NCBI RefSeq assembly: GCF_963082655.1
Contig: NC_081554.1
Span: forward strand, 192,478,206 to 192,542,205
Direction: 5' to 3'
Length of the DNA stretch: 64,000 nucleotides
DNA from: Stomoxys calcitrans
Taxonomy: Eukaryota > Arthropoda > Insecta > Diptera > Muscidae
Shown here: in pieces, positions 1 to 9,671 of the stretch
Position numbering within the stretch: position 1 is the first letter of the stretch
Layout: every line of letters begins with the position of its first letter
Made by a program: the position numbers and the translations under genes
Notes under the pieces: model-generated
What the model was told of the DNA's origin: nothing
Seen by the model: the letters and a program-made list of their open reading frames with translations, nothing else
The model's database searches: none

Positions 1-724
1 GCACACACAAAAGGATCCTCAGCTTGTAACATGTGGCAAGACAAGGATACAAATCTTAAGAAGCAGAATAAACAAAAAGTAGCTCCACACCTTGTTTTTT
101 GTAGAGCAAATAAATCACTTTTATTGCTTCATAACGCCATCAGCGCCACAAACACACACACACACACACACTCAAAGCATGTTCCGCCTCTATCATCAAG
201 TCAAGACTCTGCAAGCGAATCATTGTGGTAACAGCTCATGAAGATGAAACTGAAGCTGACTACAACTGGAAAAGAAGCTTTTTCTAAAGAAGCTATACTT
301 CCTGTGTTGACAACCTTTTAAATAAATTGAATTTTCTCCCTCGCTCCACTACAAGGACGATGTCCTTATTGCCGTTTAGTGTATACAACACAAAAGCATG
401 AACATCTACAACTACAACACGACACCTATAAAACTCGTATAGATCTGTGCACTTTTATGGAAGTGTGTCGTATGTATGTTTGTTATTGTATTGGAGTGTT
501 TTGTACAAATATTGTTAAAAGAAATATTTAATTTTATTTATTCGTTCACTGATTTGTGCGTTCTCTGTTGTACAACACAACAAAATATGGAGTTTCGTTT
601 CGTTTCCTTTCCTGTTTTGTTGTAGTTCTAGGATTTGGTATTATTGTTGTCTCGAAGAAAATCCTTGATATGAGCAAAGTGGGTGATTTAAAGGGCAAAC
701 AGTTTGTTTTATTGGAAACTGAGA
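1..724. other. AT-rich intergenic/intronic DNA
   Basis: No open frame longer than about 66 codons, no recognisable protein and no transposon relic. A short (CA)n microsatellite lies at 146-171. The rest reads as single-copy AT-rich fly DNA. Confidence 0.6.
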
Positions 725-1570
725 GAAGATTTTAAAGAAAATTTCCCAAAAATTATGATCTAAAATTTCGTCTTTAGAGAAATGTTATGGAAAATTTTGT
801 CTTTAGAGAAAATTTCATAGAAAGTTTGCCTTTAGAGAAAATTTCATAGAAATTTTGTCTTTATAGAAAGTTTCATAGAAATTTTGACTTTAGAGAAAAT
901 TTTATAGAAATTTTGTCTTTAGAGAAAATTTCATAGAAATTTTGTCTTTAGAGAAAATTTCATAGAAATTTTGTTTTAGAGAAAATTTCATAGAAATTTT
1001 GTCTTTAGAGAAAATTTCATAGAAATTTTGTCTTTAGAGAAAATTTCATAGAAATTTTGTCTTTAGAGAAAATTTCAAAGAAATTTTGTCTTTAGAGAAA
1101 ATTTCATAGAATTTTTGTCTATAGAGAAAATTTCATAGAATTTTTGTCTTTAGAGAAAATTTCATAGAAATTTTGTCTTTGGAGAAAATTTCATAGAAAT
1201 TTTGTCTTTGGAGAAAATTTCATAGAAATTTTGTCTTTAGAGAAAATTTCAAAGAAATTTTGTCTTTAGAGAAAATTTCAAAGAAATTTTGTCTTTAGAG
1301 AAAATTTCAATTTCATAGAAATTTTGTCTTTAGAGAAAATTTCAATTTCATAGAAATTTTGTCTTTAGAGAAAATTTCATAGAAATTTTGTCTTTAGAGA
1401 AAATTTCATAGAAATTTTGTCTTTAGAGAAAATTTCATAGAAATTTTGTCTTTAGAGAAAATTTCATAGAAATTTTGTCTATATGGAAAATTTCATAGAA
1501 ATTTTGTCTATATGGAAAATTCCGTAGAAAGTTTGTCCTTAGAGAAAATTTCATAGAAATTTTGAGAAAA
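725..1570 (+). repeat. 29-bp AT-rich minisatellite, about 29 units
   Basis: Tandem units built from TTTAGAGAAAATTTC followed by ATAGAAATTTTGTC, period 29 bp. Each unit contains AAATTTC-ATA-GAAATTT, a 7-bp inverted repeat with a 3-nt loop. Most units differ by single bases (TTTGGAGA, TATAGAGA, TATATGGA). Two adjacent units near 1300-1360 share an extra AATTTC insertion, which suggests they were duplicated together. The edges are more diverged than the middle. There are no unique spacers, so it is not a CRISPR-type array. Confidence 0.93.
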
Positions 1571-2187
1571 TCCTATGCGAATTCCTTCCAAAGATATTTC
1601 CCATTTACTCACCGTACTCTATTTAAACACCGGAAACTCAATTTCATTATATTGAGCCTCCACAACACTCACACTTCGCTTCAAGGGCCATGAACAGCCG
1701 GAAGCTGTAGTTGGGCGATATATACAATAACGACACACGCACACTGAGGGCAAGGAAACATGTTCTACAATTGTCATTTGCAGTTGTGGCTGGTAGTTAG
1801 TGGCTGATGTGATACACATTCAAATTTGTAGTTGTGTTTATGGAACATACCAGTAAAGCTTTACCTTTATGTTGGTATTGTCGTTGTTGCTGCTGTTGTT
1901 GTGTGTTAGTTTATGTGTACAATTTTTACTTTTAATAACATTTAAAACAACAGTGCAAATTGCTCTGAAATCACTTAACTGTAAACTTTTATTTGATTGT
2001 CTGCCCACCTAACAACTAACCTGCAAAGTTACCACCCATATACAAATGTACGCTCTTACCGCAAACGCCTACAAGCCCCAACAAAATGTAGAAATTTTAT
2101 TGTGTATTAATATCCTGCTTTGCAGGAAGTACTTCAGGCAAACAGAGTTGCCAGAGACCAAAGGTGTTTTATTGTATTTTATATTAT
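1571..2187. other. unique DNA, nothing recognised
   Basis: Low-complexity GTTGTTG tracts near 1870-1900 and no coding signal. The 66-codon minus frame at 1619-1819 has no recognisable domain. Confidence 0.5.
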
Positions 2188-2822
2188 TATACCCACCACC
2201 ATAGGGTAGGGGGTATATTCATTTAATCATTCCGTTTGCAACACATCGAAATATAAATTTTTGGTCCTACATAGTGTGCATAAAACCAGTGATCGGATCG
2301 TCGTAAAAATCTAAATCTGTCCGTCCGTCTGTCCGTCCGTCTGTCCGTCTGTCCGTCCGTCTGTCCGTCCGTCTGTCCGTCCGTCTTTCCGTCCGTCTGT
2401 CCGTCCGTCTGTCCGTCCGTCTGTCCGTCCGTCTGTCCGTCCGTCTGTCCGTCCGTCTGTCCGTCCGTCCGTCTGTCCGTCCGTCTGTCCGTCCGTCTGT
2501 CCGTCCGTCTGTCCGTCCGTCTGTCCATCCGTGTGTCCATCCGTCTGTCCGTCCGTCTGTCCGTCCGTCTGTCCGTCTGTCCGTCCGTCCGTCTGTCCGC
2601 CTGTTGTAATCACTCTACAGCCTTCAAAAATTGAGATATTGATCAGAAATTTGCCACAGTTACGTCTTTTTGATGCACGTTGGTTAAGTTTTTGAACTGG
2701 CCAAATCGGACCATATTTGGATATAGCTGTTATGGGATATAAGGTATGAAATTTTTACCGAATTTTGATGAAAGGTGGTTGACATATATACCCGAGGTGG
2801 TGGGTATCCAAAATTGTTTTTA
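2188..2822 (+). mobile_element. H/P family repeat, H-end copy with giant GTCY tract
   Basis: Begins with the H hairpin: TATACCC at 2188-2194 and GGGTATA at 2211-2217, a 7-bp stem. The characteristic TTTGCAACACATCGAAATAT follows, then the GTCY tract, then the interior (GCCACAGTTACG, AAATCGGACCATATTTGGA), ending at a GAGGTGGTGGGTATCC boundary. The layout of TA-rich run plus (GTCY)n resembles the mini-me/DINE-1 type elements known from Diptera, often classed as non-autonomous Helitron relatives. That family assignment is inference. No coding capacity. Confidence 0.75.
2317..2603 (+). repeat. expanded (GTCCGTCT)n proto-microsatellite
   Basis: About 287 bp made almost entirely of GTCC and GTCT tetramers, mostly alternating, with rare changes (TTTCC, CATCC, GTGTGTCC). 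Other H/P copies in the window carry only about 20-40 bp of GTCY at this position (for example 22063-22085, 47290-47310 and 52045-52090 reversed). The two minus-strand open frames through it, rich in TDGQ and RTDR, are artefacts of the repeat. Confidence 0.95.
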
Positions 2823-4007
2823 ATTGTTGTTGGCAACCCTGATTTTAGTTCACCATTCGTTTGCATGTGCGTATTTCCTTCAACATCCGGTCTGTGTAAG
2901 TTTGTTTCGTAGCTTGTGTAAATGTGTGCTTTGCATGAGTGTGTGTTTGGGTGAGTGTGCCGTTAGAACACATTGGTTATCTCTGGTTTTATGCACACAA
3001 AGGACCATCAGAAACTAAAATGGAAACCGAATGGTTTTACTATGCAAACATAATTGTAGAAAAATGCCAACAGAAAAACAGATTCATAGGAACTCTTTGT
3101 ATAAATGAATGGCTTTTCTCTGATTCTACTACCGTTGCCTTTTTTTCCATTTTTTGTGCTCGCTTAGAGGAACCATAGAACATTTTCCAACTTTTTCCAA
3201 GACCTTATATGTGTAAATGTGTCCATTCACAGTCAAAGCATTAGCAAATGTTTGGCATTACCATTGGTAATTGTTGGCATTTCAATTGTGGCTAAGAGAG
3301 TCATTGAGCTTCTTTATGGTTGTTTGCTAAGTTTTATTATCGCAGTTAATGTCAATTTTCTTCATTGCGCTCTGTTTACTATGTCCCATGGGGAAGGGGG
3401 CTTTTTTTCTCCCCCCTCCCCAACTCTTGTGTAATGCTTAACTTTTGTTTTGCTTGCTCCACCATTAATGTAGAGTTATTATTTTTAAGCTCTAATTGAA
3501 TGCTTTGACAGAGATTACAGAAGCGAAGGAAAAGACAGAGTGGGAGAGAGAGAGAGAGAGTGAGAGAAAGAAAGAGAAACCATGGTTGACATAGTGACTG
3601 TTTGCTGAAAGATAAACAAATGGAAATGGCAAAGAAAGTACGCGCCAAGAACATTACCCTCTCTGCCAAAGCATTGCAGCAAGTGAAAAGAGATTATTAA
3701 CAAATAAGCATCATTTGTAGGATAAATGGCAAAGTTATATTTACTAAAAATATTGATTTAATAAACAGCGGAAAATAGTTATAAAAAATATTTGTTAAGC
3801 CCTTGATTGAAATTTTGTGGGAGTTTTAATGCAAAGAATATTAAGAGAACAAAATTTTAAAGTTGCTTAAATATTTCAAAATTAAAGGACTGTCCGCCAT
3901 CAGTCACAAATTTCTTCAATTTTTCTGAGACAACCGGGGGATTCCCGAGATTTGTGTGGTCCCACCACAAAAACTGGCCCGTTTCTTTCTGTTTTTACCA
4001 TTACATT
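2823..4007. other. unique AT-rich DNA with a (GA)n tract
   Basis: No recognisable gene. A purine-rich (GA)n-like tract lies at 3539-3575. Short frames on both strands at 3219-3703 mirror this low-complexity tract and have no domain. Confidence 0.5.
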
Positions 4008-4062
4008 CATTATGCAGAACGCCTGGGTTGGAATCCTGAACAAAATTCCAGAAATATTTTTC
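4008..4062 (+). mobile_element. possible SINE fragment (B-box region)
   Basis: AGAACGCCTGGGTTGGAATCC matches the B-box segment of the SINE copies at 9672 and 49134 (CTGAACNCCTGGGTTCGAATCC) with one change in the box (GGTTGGAATCC). Sequence on both sides no longer aligns by eye, so this is a short, old fragment or chance. Confidence 0.35.
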
Positions 4063-5094
4063 CTGCGATACTCTGCAACACAAATTTCGGACTCAAAGGT
4101 TTTTCATGTGCATTAAACTTTAAACGAATTTCAAACCCATGTTCTCTAACGTGGTTCTCACTGACAGTAAGGCTAGAACTTAGCTTCACCCAAAACTTTC
4201 CGACTCCCACAATAAAAGTTTACAGCAATTTCCTATTCAAAAATTAGTATGAGTCGGGGTATTTCATAAAATGTGCACAAATTAATTTTTTTTTTATTTC
4301 AAAAATATTCCCCAAGGACTTTCGTCTCTTCATCCTCTCCTTAATCAGTAAATATACTTCAGTGGAGCTCTAGTTTTATTTTGCAATTTTCTGCAAAACT
4401 TATTTTTCGCTGCCTTTACCCAGCAAATTACACTTTGGCCGAAGGGGTGATATTTATGTCACCATAAATACCAACCGTTTAAAGCGCTTTGCAACTTTTA
4501 GCCATTGTAAATTTTGCAAACGCTTGAATGGAAGTTAACACAGTTTCAACTGCAATCAGGGCGTTGCATTTGTAAGCAGCTCAAGGAGTTAAGTGTTGAG
4601 CATTGGATGGCTATCGATTTCGGTGCCTCTCGGGGAATAAGTACAAAGTACGTACTTGAACCCATAATGTGGTTTATTTATGTTGTGCCATAGCAGCAGT
4701 AGCGGCATTGGTAGCAAAGAAAGCAGAGGCGTAGCTAGACAAGGCAAGGAAAAAGGGAAAAATGTGCCTTATGCCTGTTTGTTACTACAAAACATACTAC
4801 AAAATAACAGGATGTAAGCGAATAACTCTCTGCCAGTGGCATTTGGCCCTTGCTAAGCCCTGTAAGCAGTATCGGTGGTGTGTTGTCTGCGATTGACCAA
4901 TCTATCTAATGTCTGGCAATGACTTCTTTCCTATAAATTAAAAAAAAAAAAACATAGTCCAAAATCCAAATTTGCCAACGAACATTCAATTTAAGAACCT
5001 GGGCAAACTTCTCACATTTCTATTGAAGTTTTAGCTCAAAGATCTGCTTTTAAGAAGATGTTTTTCTATGGCTTAATACCGTACAAGGTCGTTC
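4063..5094. other. unique DNA, nothing recognised
   Basis: AT-rich, with no convincing coding frame. The overlapping frames on both strands at 3954-4247 have no recognised domain. Confidence 0.45.
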
Positions 5095-5215
5095 CGGTAG
5101 CAGGGATGGTAGAAAATATCGGATTGCTAGTGCGGGAGTCGTGGGTTCGATTAACACCAGAGGTCTGAAATTGCGCTATTGTTTTAACACAATGGACTAA
5201 AATTATCTTAGTTTG
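5095..5215 (+). mobile_element. tRNA-like SINE relic, second subfamily
   Basis: GGTAGCAGGGATGGTAG followed some 45 bp later by GTCGTGGGTTCGATTAACACC looks like a decayed pol III A-box and B-box pair (B box GGTTCGATT). The downstream tail is TCTGAAATTGCGCTATTG. The cloverleaf is not maintained, so it is not a tRNA gene. It differs from the main SINE family at 9672. Confidence 0.4.
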
Positions 5216-5270
5216 TTTTTACAAAAAATAGATTACCACTCTAACCTAACCTCCTACCGTAAAAACTTAT

Positions 5271-5322
5271 AAGAGGATAACCACCGCTGAAAATTCTGAT
5301 GTTCTTACCAGGATTCGTACCC
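5271..5322 (-). mobile_element. SINE fragment
   Basis: AAGAGGATAACCACCGCTGA followed by GATGTTCTTACCAGGATTCG is the reverse complement of the segment around and after the B box in the main SINE family. About 50 bp survive. Confidence 0.65.
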
Positions 5323-5328
5323 TAACTT

Positions 5329-5904
5329 CTACGCCCCGGTGTCCTCCTCATCATTTTTTTTACCAAATTTGCGAATTTTATTATCTTCAAAAGTGAAGAA
5401 AGGAGTGTCATACCACTCGATCTCAAAAACTTTCCATTTTCCTTCAGTTTCCACGCTTATGAACTTCTCCCCATTATTTTTCTCCAAATAAATATTTGCC
5501 TCTCGTTTTCCTGCATTCAATTGCTCCCTCTCGGCAATCGTTTAGTGGATACTAACAAAACTTTGGTAGTTTTGAAATTTATACCAAAGTTCATGTAACT
5601 CTTTGGCATTTCAGTGCCAACGCCATTGTTAAGTTTGTTGATGTTTGTCGCTATCGTTGAGCGCCAGTTTGTTAAAGTCTCTCGAAGTTAAGTAACGATT
5701 TTCTATAAATGAAGCCAATAAATTATCCCTTATGAAGACTAACACGGAAGTTGGAAAAACGTTATTGGATGGATGGGGTGCCCAGTAATGACAAATGCTG
5801 AGGGCGTCGGTGCTTAAGCAACAGGAATGATGGAGGACAAAATTGAGTAGGGTAACGTTTTGAAATGCGGTGTCGGACGGTGCAGACTGTATAATACCAT
5901 ACAC
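5329..5904 (-). other. unassigned coding-like segments
   Basis: Two consecutive open segments on the minus strand, 5904-5629 (91 codons) and 5520-5329 (63 codons). Neither begins with ATG: they open at GTG and TTG. Codon use and composition look more protein-like than neighbouring DNA (the second includes KWKVFEIEWYDTPFFTF). I do not recognise either product. They could be a decayed transposon or gene fragment, or chance. No splice sites were identified with confidence. Confidence 0.2.
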
Positions 5905-5937
5905 CTACCCCATAAGTACAAAGTGAGGCGATATCTT

Positions 5938-6955
5938 TCTATATATATAAAAGAGTTGCGTCATTGACTGATTGCTGTGTGACTGAATGACTGACCGACC
6001 AGCCCAAGCGGCTAAAGCTGAAATCATGAAATTTTGCACGAATGTTGTTCATGGGTATAGGCACGGGATAAGGCTGGATTTGGTGATATTCGTACGTAGG
6101 TACTAAACAGTACCAAAAAGTACAAAATGGTACATATTTACCCAACGCGAACGGCAAGGGCTGGAATTATGTTCTTGGGCTCAAATTAAAGAGCATCTTG
6201 AAAAAATAAGGTTTGGTTAAAAAATTTTGGGAAATCGTAAATGAAGTGGTACTATTTGGTACTTTCTTTGTAAATTGAACTAGAGCTCTGAATTTTGAGA
6301 CTTGGGTACGATGTGGCAACCTTAATTGGGTAACTATAAGAGTTTTTGGAAATTTATTCATTGGGGTACTAAAAAAAGTACCAAAAAGGTACGAAATGGG
6401 TAAACTTTGTACAGGGCGGATGGATAGATTTGGAATTTTAAAATTTGACTTAAAAGGCTTCTGGAGCATGAGGGCGAAAAAAAATAAGAATCATATGATG
6501 GGTAACCAAATGATCTATTTAAAACTCGTACAATTTTGTGCCAAAATAGGTACCACTTGGTACTTTCTTTACAGATAGAGCTAGAGGTCTGAAATTTGGC
6601 CTGCAGGTGCAACTAAGAAATAAATGATGGATGACTACGATATTTTTACAATACGCACATTTTGGTACCAATATTGGTACCATTTGGTGCCTTCTGTACT
6701 GATGGAGCTATAGAAATATATAATGGGGGACTAAATGATTTTCTCACAATTCGAACATTTTGGATCCAAAATTAGTACTATTTGGTACTTTTTTTATAGA
6801 TGGAGTTAATGGTCTGAAATTTGGCATAAAGGTGCAACTAAGAAATAAATGTTGGATGAATAAATATGAACCAATTTCTATAAAATTCAACAGTAATTAT
6901 GAGAGTAAAGAGAAAAACCTTCCTGCCGAGAGAATCGGTTAACAAATGGTCCTTT
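5938..6955 (+). mobile_element. dispersed repeat rich in GGTAC motifs
   Basis: Opens with TATATATAAAAGAGTTGCGTC, then GACTGAATGACTGACCGACC and AGCCCAAGCGGCTAAAGCTG. The interior repeats a loose module of about 200 bp (TAGAGGTCTGAAATTTGGC, then GTGCAACTAAGAAATAAATG, then TTTGGTACCA/ATTTGGTAC pairs) at 6230-6300, 6520-6610, 6660-6720 and 6770-6850. No protein is encoded. The style (short direct repeats after an AT start, GACTGACTGA run) is like non-autonomous Helitron-type repeats, but no ends were found, so the class is uncertain. Confidence 0.55.
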
Positions 6956-7165
6956 TTTGGATTTTTACTACAAATCGGACGGACATATATATGGCAGCTA
7001 TATCCAAATCTGAACCGATTTTTTCCAATTTCAATAGGCTTCGTCTCTAGGCCGAAAAACATGCCTGCACCAAATTTTAAGACGGTAAATTAACTTGGAC
7101 AGACGGTCAGACAGATAAACAGACGGGCATAGCTAATTCGAATAATGGGTATATTTCCCTTCCTT
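6956..7165 (+). mobile_element. H/P family fragment
   Basis: Contains ATATGGCAGCTATATCCAAA, TCTGAACCGATTTTTTCC, then ACAGACGGTCAGACAGATAAACAGACGG (only the GTCY complement is diagnostic) and a GGGTATAT end. A similar diverged end lies at 30530-30640 (CCTGTACCAC). Confidence 0.65.
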
Positions 7166-7329
7166 CTTAGTGTTACAAACAAATTCATTAAGTTATAATT
7201 CCCTGTACTATTGTACATAGGTGATGTTGGGTATAAAATTTGCATTTTTTTGTGCCCTCAGTCGACTGCGGATTCTGAGTGAGAGTCGAGCAATTTACCT
7301 GGAGTCGGAGTAGAGTCAAAATTGCTCGA

Positions 7330-7440
7330 CTCTTCAGCCCTGATTACGGCGGACCCCAATGACAGCCAGCGACAGCAGAGAGGTAGACCTCTAGATTAGG
7401 CCACATAATTTTGATGTGTTCACATTCCCAACCCCAAACA
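7330..7440 (-). pseudogene. LINE fragment, region after RNase H
   Basis: Reading minus, the sequence around ATGTGGCCTAATCTAGA and the leucine/alanine segment that follows match the plus-strand LINE at 40674-40735 (same ATGTGGCCTAATCTAGA string). In LOA/I-like elements this segment follows the RNase H domain. It lies in the right order to be the distal part of the minus-strand LINE at 7903-9625, separated by an H/P copy. Confidence 0.55.
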
Positions 7441-7650
7441 GAGGCCATAAATATATAAACGCCATATTTAGTATAAGATTTCGCTAAAATTTGGAATTCG
7501 AGTTGTTCCATACCTACCTACCTACCGAACCGAATATGGTCCAAATTGGGCTATATTACGATATAGCTGCCATACAGACCGATCTGCTGATTTTTAGCCT
7601 TAAACCCAAAATTGCCGCATTTATTATCTGATTTCGAATTTTTCTCTGCC

Positions 7651-7693
7651 TACCGACGCTCAAACCGGATATGGTCCGGTTTGAGCGTCGGTA
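7651..7693. repeat. perfect 19-bp inverted repeat, 5-nt loop
   Basis: The left arm at 7651-7669 (TACCGACGCTCAAACCGGA) is the exact reverse complement of the right arm at 7675-7693. The loop TATGG is at 7670-7674. The left arm is the normal H/P unit sequence. The right arm replaces the expected AAATCGGACTATA continuation, which points to a template-switch or inversion event. Confidence 0.97.
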
Positions 7694-7714
7694 TATTTCT
7701 ATATAGTCTAATGG

Positions 7715-7738
7715 ATGGCAGCTATATATAGCTGCCAT
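7715..7738. repeat. perfect 24-bp palindrome
   Basis: ATGGCAGCTATA joined directly to its reverse complement TATAGCTGCCAT, with no loop. It is the H/P core motif fused head to head with itself, 22 bp after the 19-bp inverted repeat. It marks the second breakpoint of the same small inversion. Confidence 0.97.
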
Positions 7739-7902
7739 TTAAACCGATCTGCAGATTTTGCCGCAATTATTACCCGATTTCGCTGAAATTTGGTACTGTA
7801 AGATGTACTATGCCTACCGATGTCTTAACCGAATACGGTCCAAATCGGACTATATTTAAATATAGCTGCCATATAGACTGCTGATTTGCCGAGGAATAAA
7901 AA

Positions 7903-8110
7903 ATAACACAGTGTCCGTAACCACCGCATGACCAAAGAGGAAGCTCCTTCACAGCACTGGTCGCAGCAAGTTGTCTAACCACAATGTCCAGAGACATAAG
8001 GTGTAGCATTAATCTCAGAGCATCAGATGGTGTCGTCCTCAGTGCCACTGTTATGCACCAACAAGCCATGTTTTGGATCCTTCTGAGTATTGAACAGTAG
8101 ATGCATTTTT
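7903..8110 (-). pseudogene. LINE fragment, RT/RNase H linker
   Basis: The minus frame at 8069-7905 reads CWCITVALRTTPSDAL and continues with LMLHLMSLDIVVRQLAATSAV. This matches the conserved segment between reverse transcriptase and RNase H of LOA/I-like non-LTR retrotransposons (CITGALRTTPxDAL type). It is downstream in the correct order from the RT remnant at 8560-9625, with an unrelated repeat between them. Function is lost. Confidence 0.7.
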
Positions 8111-8557
8111 GAAACGACGCTTACCAAAACATATAATCATCCCGACACGCGATGATTATGAACACCACACGGTTTGGAACTTTCAGTTCAGATTTTTGTA
8201 GTGTACATCGTCATTACAAGATACTCAGCTGAGATCTTTCGGACGCGTCCACAGGTTGCGAAAAGTGGGATGCTCCATACGGAGTAGCTGCAACTGCTGT
8301 CGCTGATAATCAGCGTATCGAGTGGAGGCAGGCCTCTCATTGAGACGCATCGGCTCTTGCTTAAATACTGAATGCCTATGTTACTCGGTACGACAAGGCG
8401 AGTTATTGGCGCCTTTAAATAACCAATGGTCATAAAATTGGGGCGGAGATCGGTCCTATGGACCGGAACGAGCTTGCTCACATATGGAGCTTGACGAGGA
8501 ATGCCACCTTCACACAAATGTGGTTACAACAACAACCACATATATTTATAAGTCTGA
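8111..8557. mobile_element. unassigned dispersed repeat inserted in a LINE
   Basis: About 450 bp that interrupts the LINE between its RT thumb and linker segments. It contains TGCTCCATACGGAGTAGCTG, GGCAGGCCTCTCATTGAGACG, and ends in GTGGTTACAACAACAACCAC, a GTTACAACAAC-type tract common in muscid repeats. The 109-codon minus frame at 8188-8517 is continuous but unrecognised. I cannot see terminal repeats or a target duplication. Confidence 0.45.
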
Positions 8558-8559
8558 CA

Positions 8560-9625
8560 ACTGCAGTATTTACTCAGTGCATGACATGCGGTTTAACCCC
8601 TCAACTTTTGCTAATGACTCTTTTGCAAATGTCTTATCCAGCAAAACACCGAGATCTATTGCGCTTTCAGTAAATGGAATATTCTCTCCTCCGAAGGTGA
8701 TAGTATACATCAGTGATTTAGGAGCGTCTGACACGAATAGAGAGTCGCGAAAACATTTGTTATCTCAGACATCCTATTCAAGCCACAGTTCAACTTAGAA
8801 TCCAGAATAACTGGGAGGAATTTTGGCGATTTTGACAGCCCCAAGTCTTGGCAGTCTAAATGTAGGCACCTTCTCGAGAACTACACAAACTAAGTCTTCC
8901 TGCAAATCGCGCCAAAGTTGCACCCAGTATCCTTAGAGATCGTCACTCCGAGAGACGTGACCAGAATCTCAGACAATGTATCTAAGATTTTTCCGATGGA
9001 AAAAATAAACAGATCGTGAGGCCCCAAGTCATCACAGAATCCCATAGACTACAAAAATTCTTAGCAGTGGTGAAATAACTCCACCCTACTGCATATCCTG
9101 TGGCATTCAGCTTCAACGAGGTGGCCCCATTACTGGCCGTGAACTCCCTAAGCAAAAGCGTATTCATTCCACAGCCCGTATTGCCGTTCTCCACGGCCCC
9201 ATTCCTTTGTACACTTGATTTAGGGCTCGCTCAATGTCCAGAAACATTGTCAACGTGAATTCCTTTACATGAAGTGTCTTCCCAGTTGAAGTGAGACATT
9301 ATGAAGCGCAATATCAATAAGGAGTTCCTTTGTAATCCGTGCAGACAACTGGAGAAGTAACATCCCCCTAGCTTACCGCTAATATGGGAGTCCATAATCC
9401 ACTTCAACGTTTTACGAAGAAGGTTCTGTCGCGCTTGGATTCTCCCATGTTTCTCAGATTTAAGACGAAGTGATCTTTCCTCTACCAGAACATTGGGCCC
9501 AATATCAGTCAGCTCAGAATTTCCGCCAATATAAACGGGATTTCCTTCAGAAACTTATTTCAAAAACAGACTGACGCAAGGAAATAATTCCTTCCTCCTT
9601 TGCGAATGTAGTCTGGTCAATCTGA
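8560..9625 (-). pseudogene. LOA/I-like LINE reverse transcriptase remnant
   Basis: The minus strand carries decayed RT segments in order. Around 9227-9243 is MFLDIERALN, the first catalytic-aspartate motif of the palm. Around 8870-8800 is a block ending in PVILDSKLN, and around 8700-8640 is FGGENIPFTESA then LGVLLDK, both resembling the thumb region in which YLGVxLD is conserved. Frames shift repeatedly and stops are frequent. In a live element this domain makes cDNA by target-primed reverse transcription. Clade placement rests on similarity to the RNase H-bearing LINE at 40140 and is tentative. Confidence 0.7.
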
Positions 9626-9628
9626 TGC

Positions 9629-9668
9629 AAATGCAAATTTGCATATGAACATTCCATTAAGGAACTGG
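9629..9668 (-). mobile_element. SINE 3' tail fragment
   Basis: GCAAATTTGCATATGAACATTCCATTAAGGAACTGGG is the reversed tail of the SINE family (only the first part is quoted elsewhere). It abuts the plus-oriented SINE that begins at 9672. Confidence 0.7.
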
Positions 9669-9671
9669 GAA

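Larger units (their letters stand above)
7478..7902 (+). mobile_element. H/P family array fragment with inverted segment
   Basis: Three diverged interior units (TATAGCTGCCATACAGACCG, then GCATTTATTATCTGATTTCG and similar). The middle one is interrupted by an inversion that leaves two perfect palindromes, annotated separately. It sits between two pieces of the same minus-strand LINE, consistent with insertion into that LINE. Confidence 0.7.

Noticed and set aside
725..1570. CRISPR-like regular 29-bp repeats
   Set aside because: Units are contiguous with no unique spacers, and the genome is eukaryotic. It is a minisatellite.
2223..2613. Two minus-strand frames of about 100 codons rich in TDGQ/RTDR
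   Set aside because: They read through the (GTCY)n tract; any frame of a stop-free tetramer repeat stays open.
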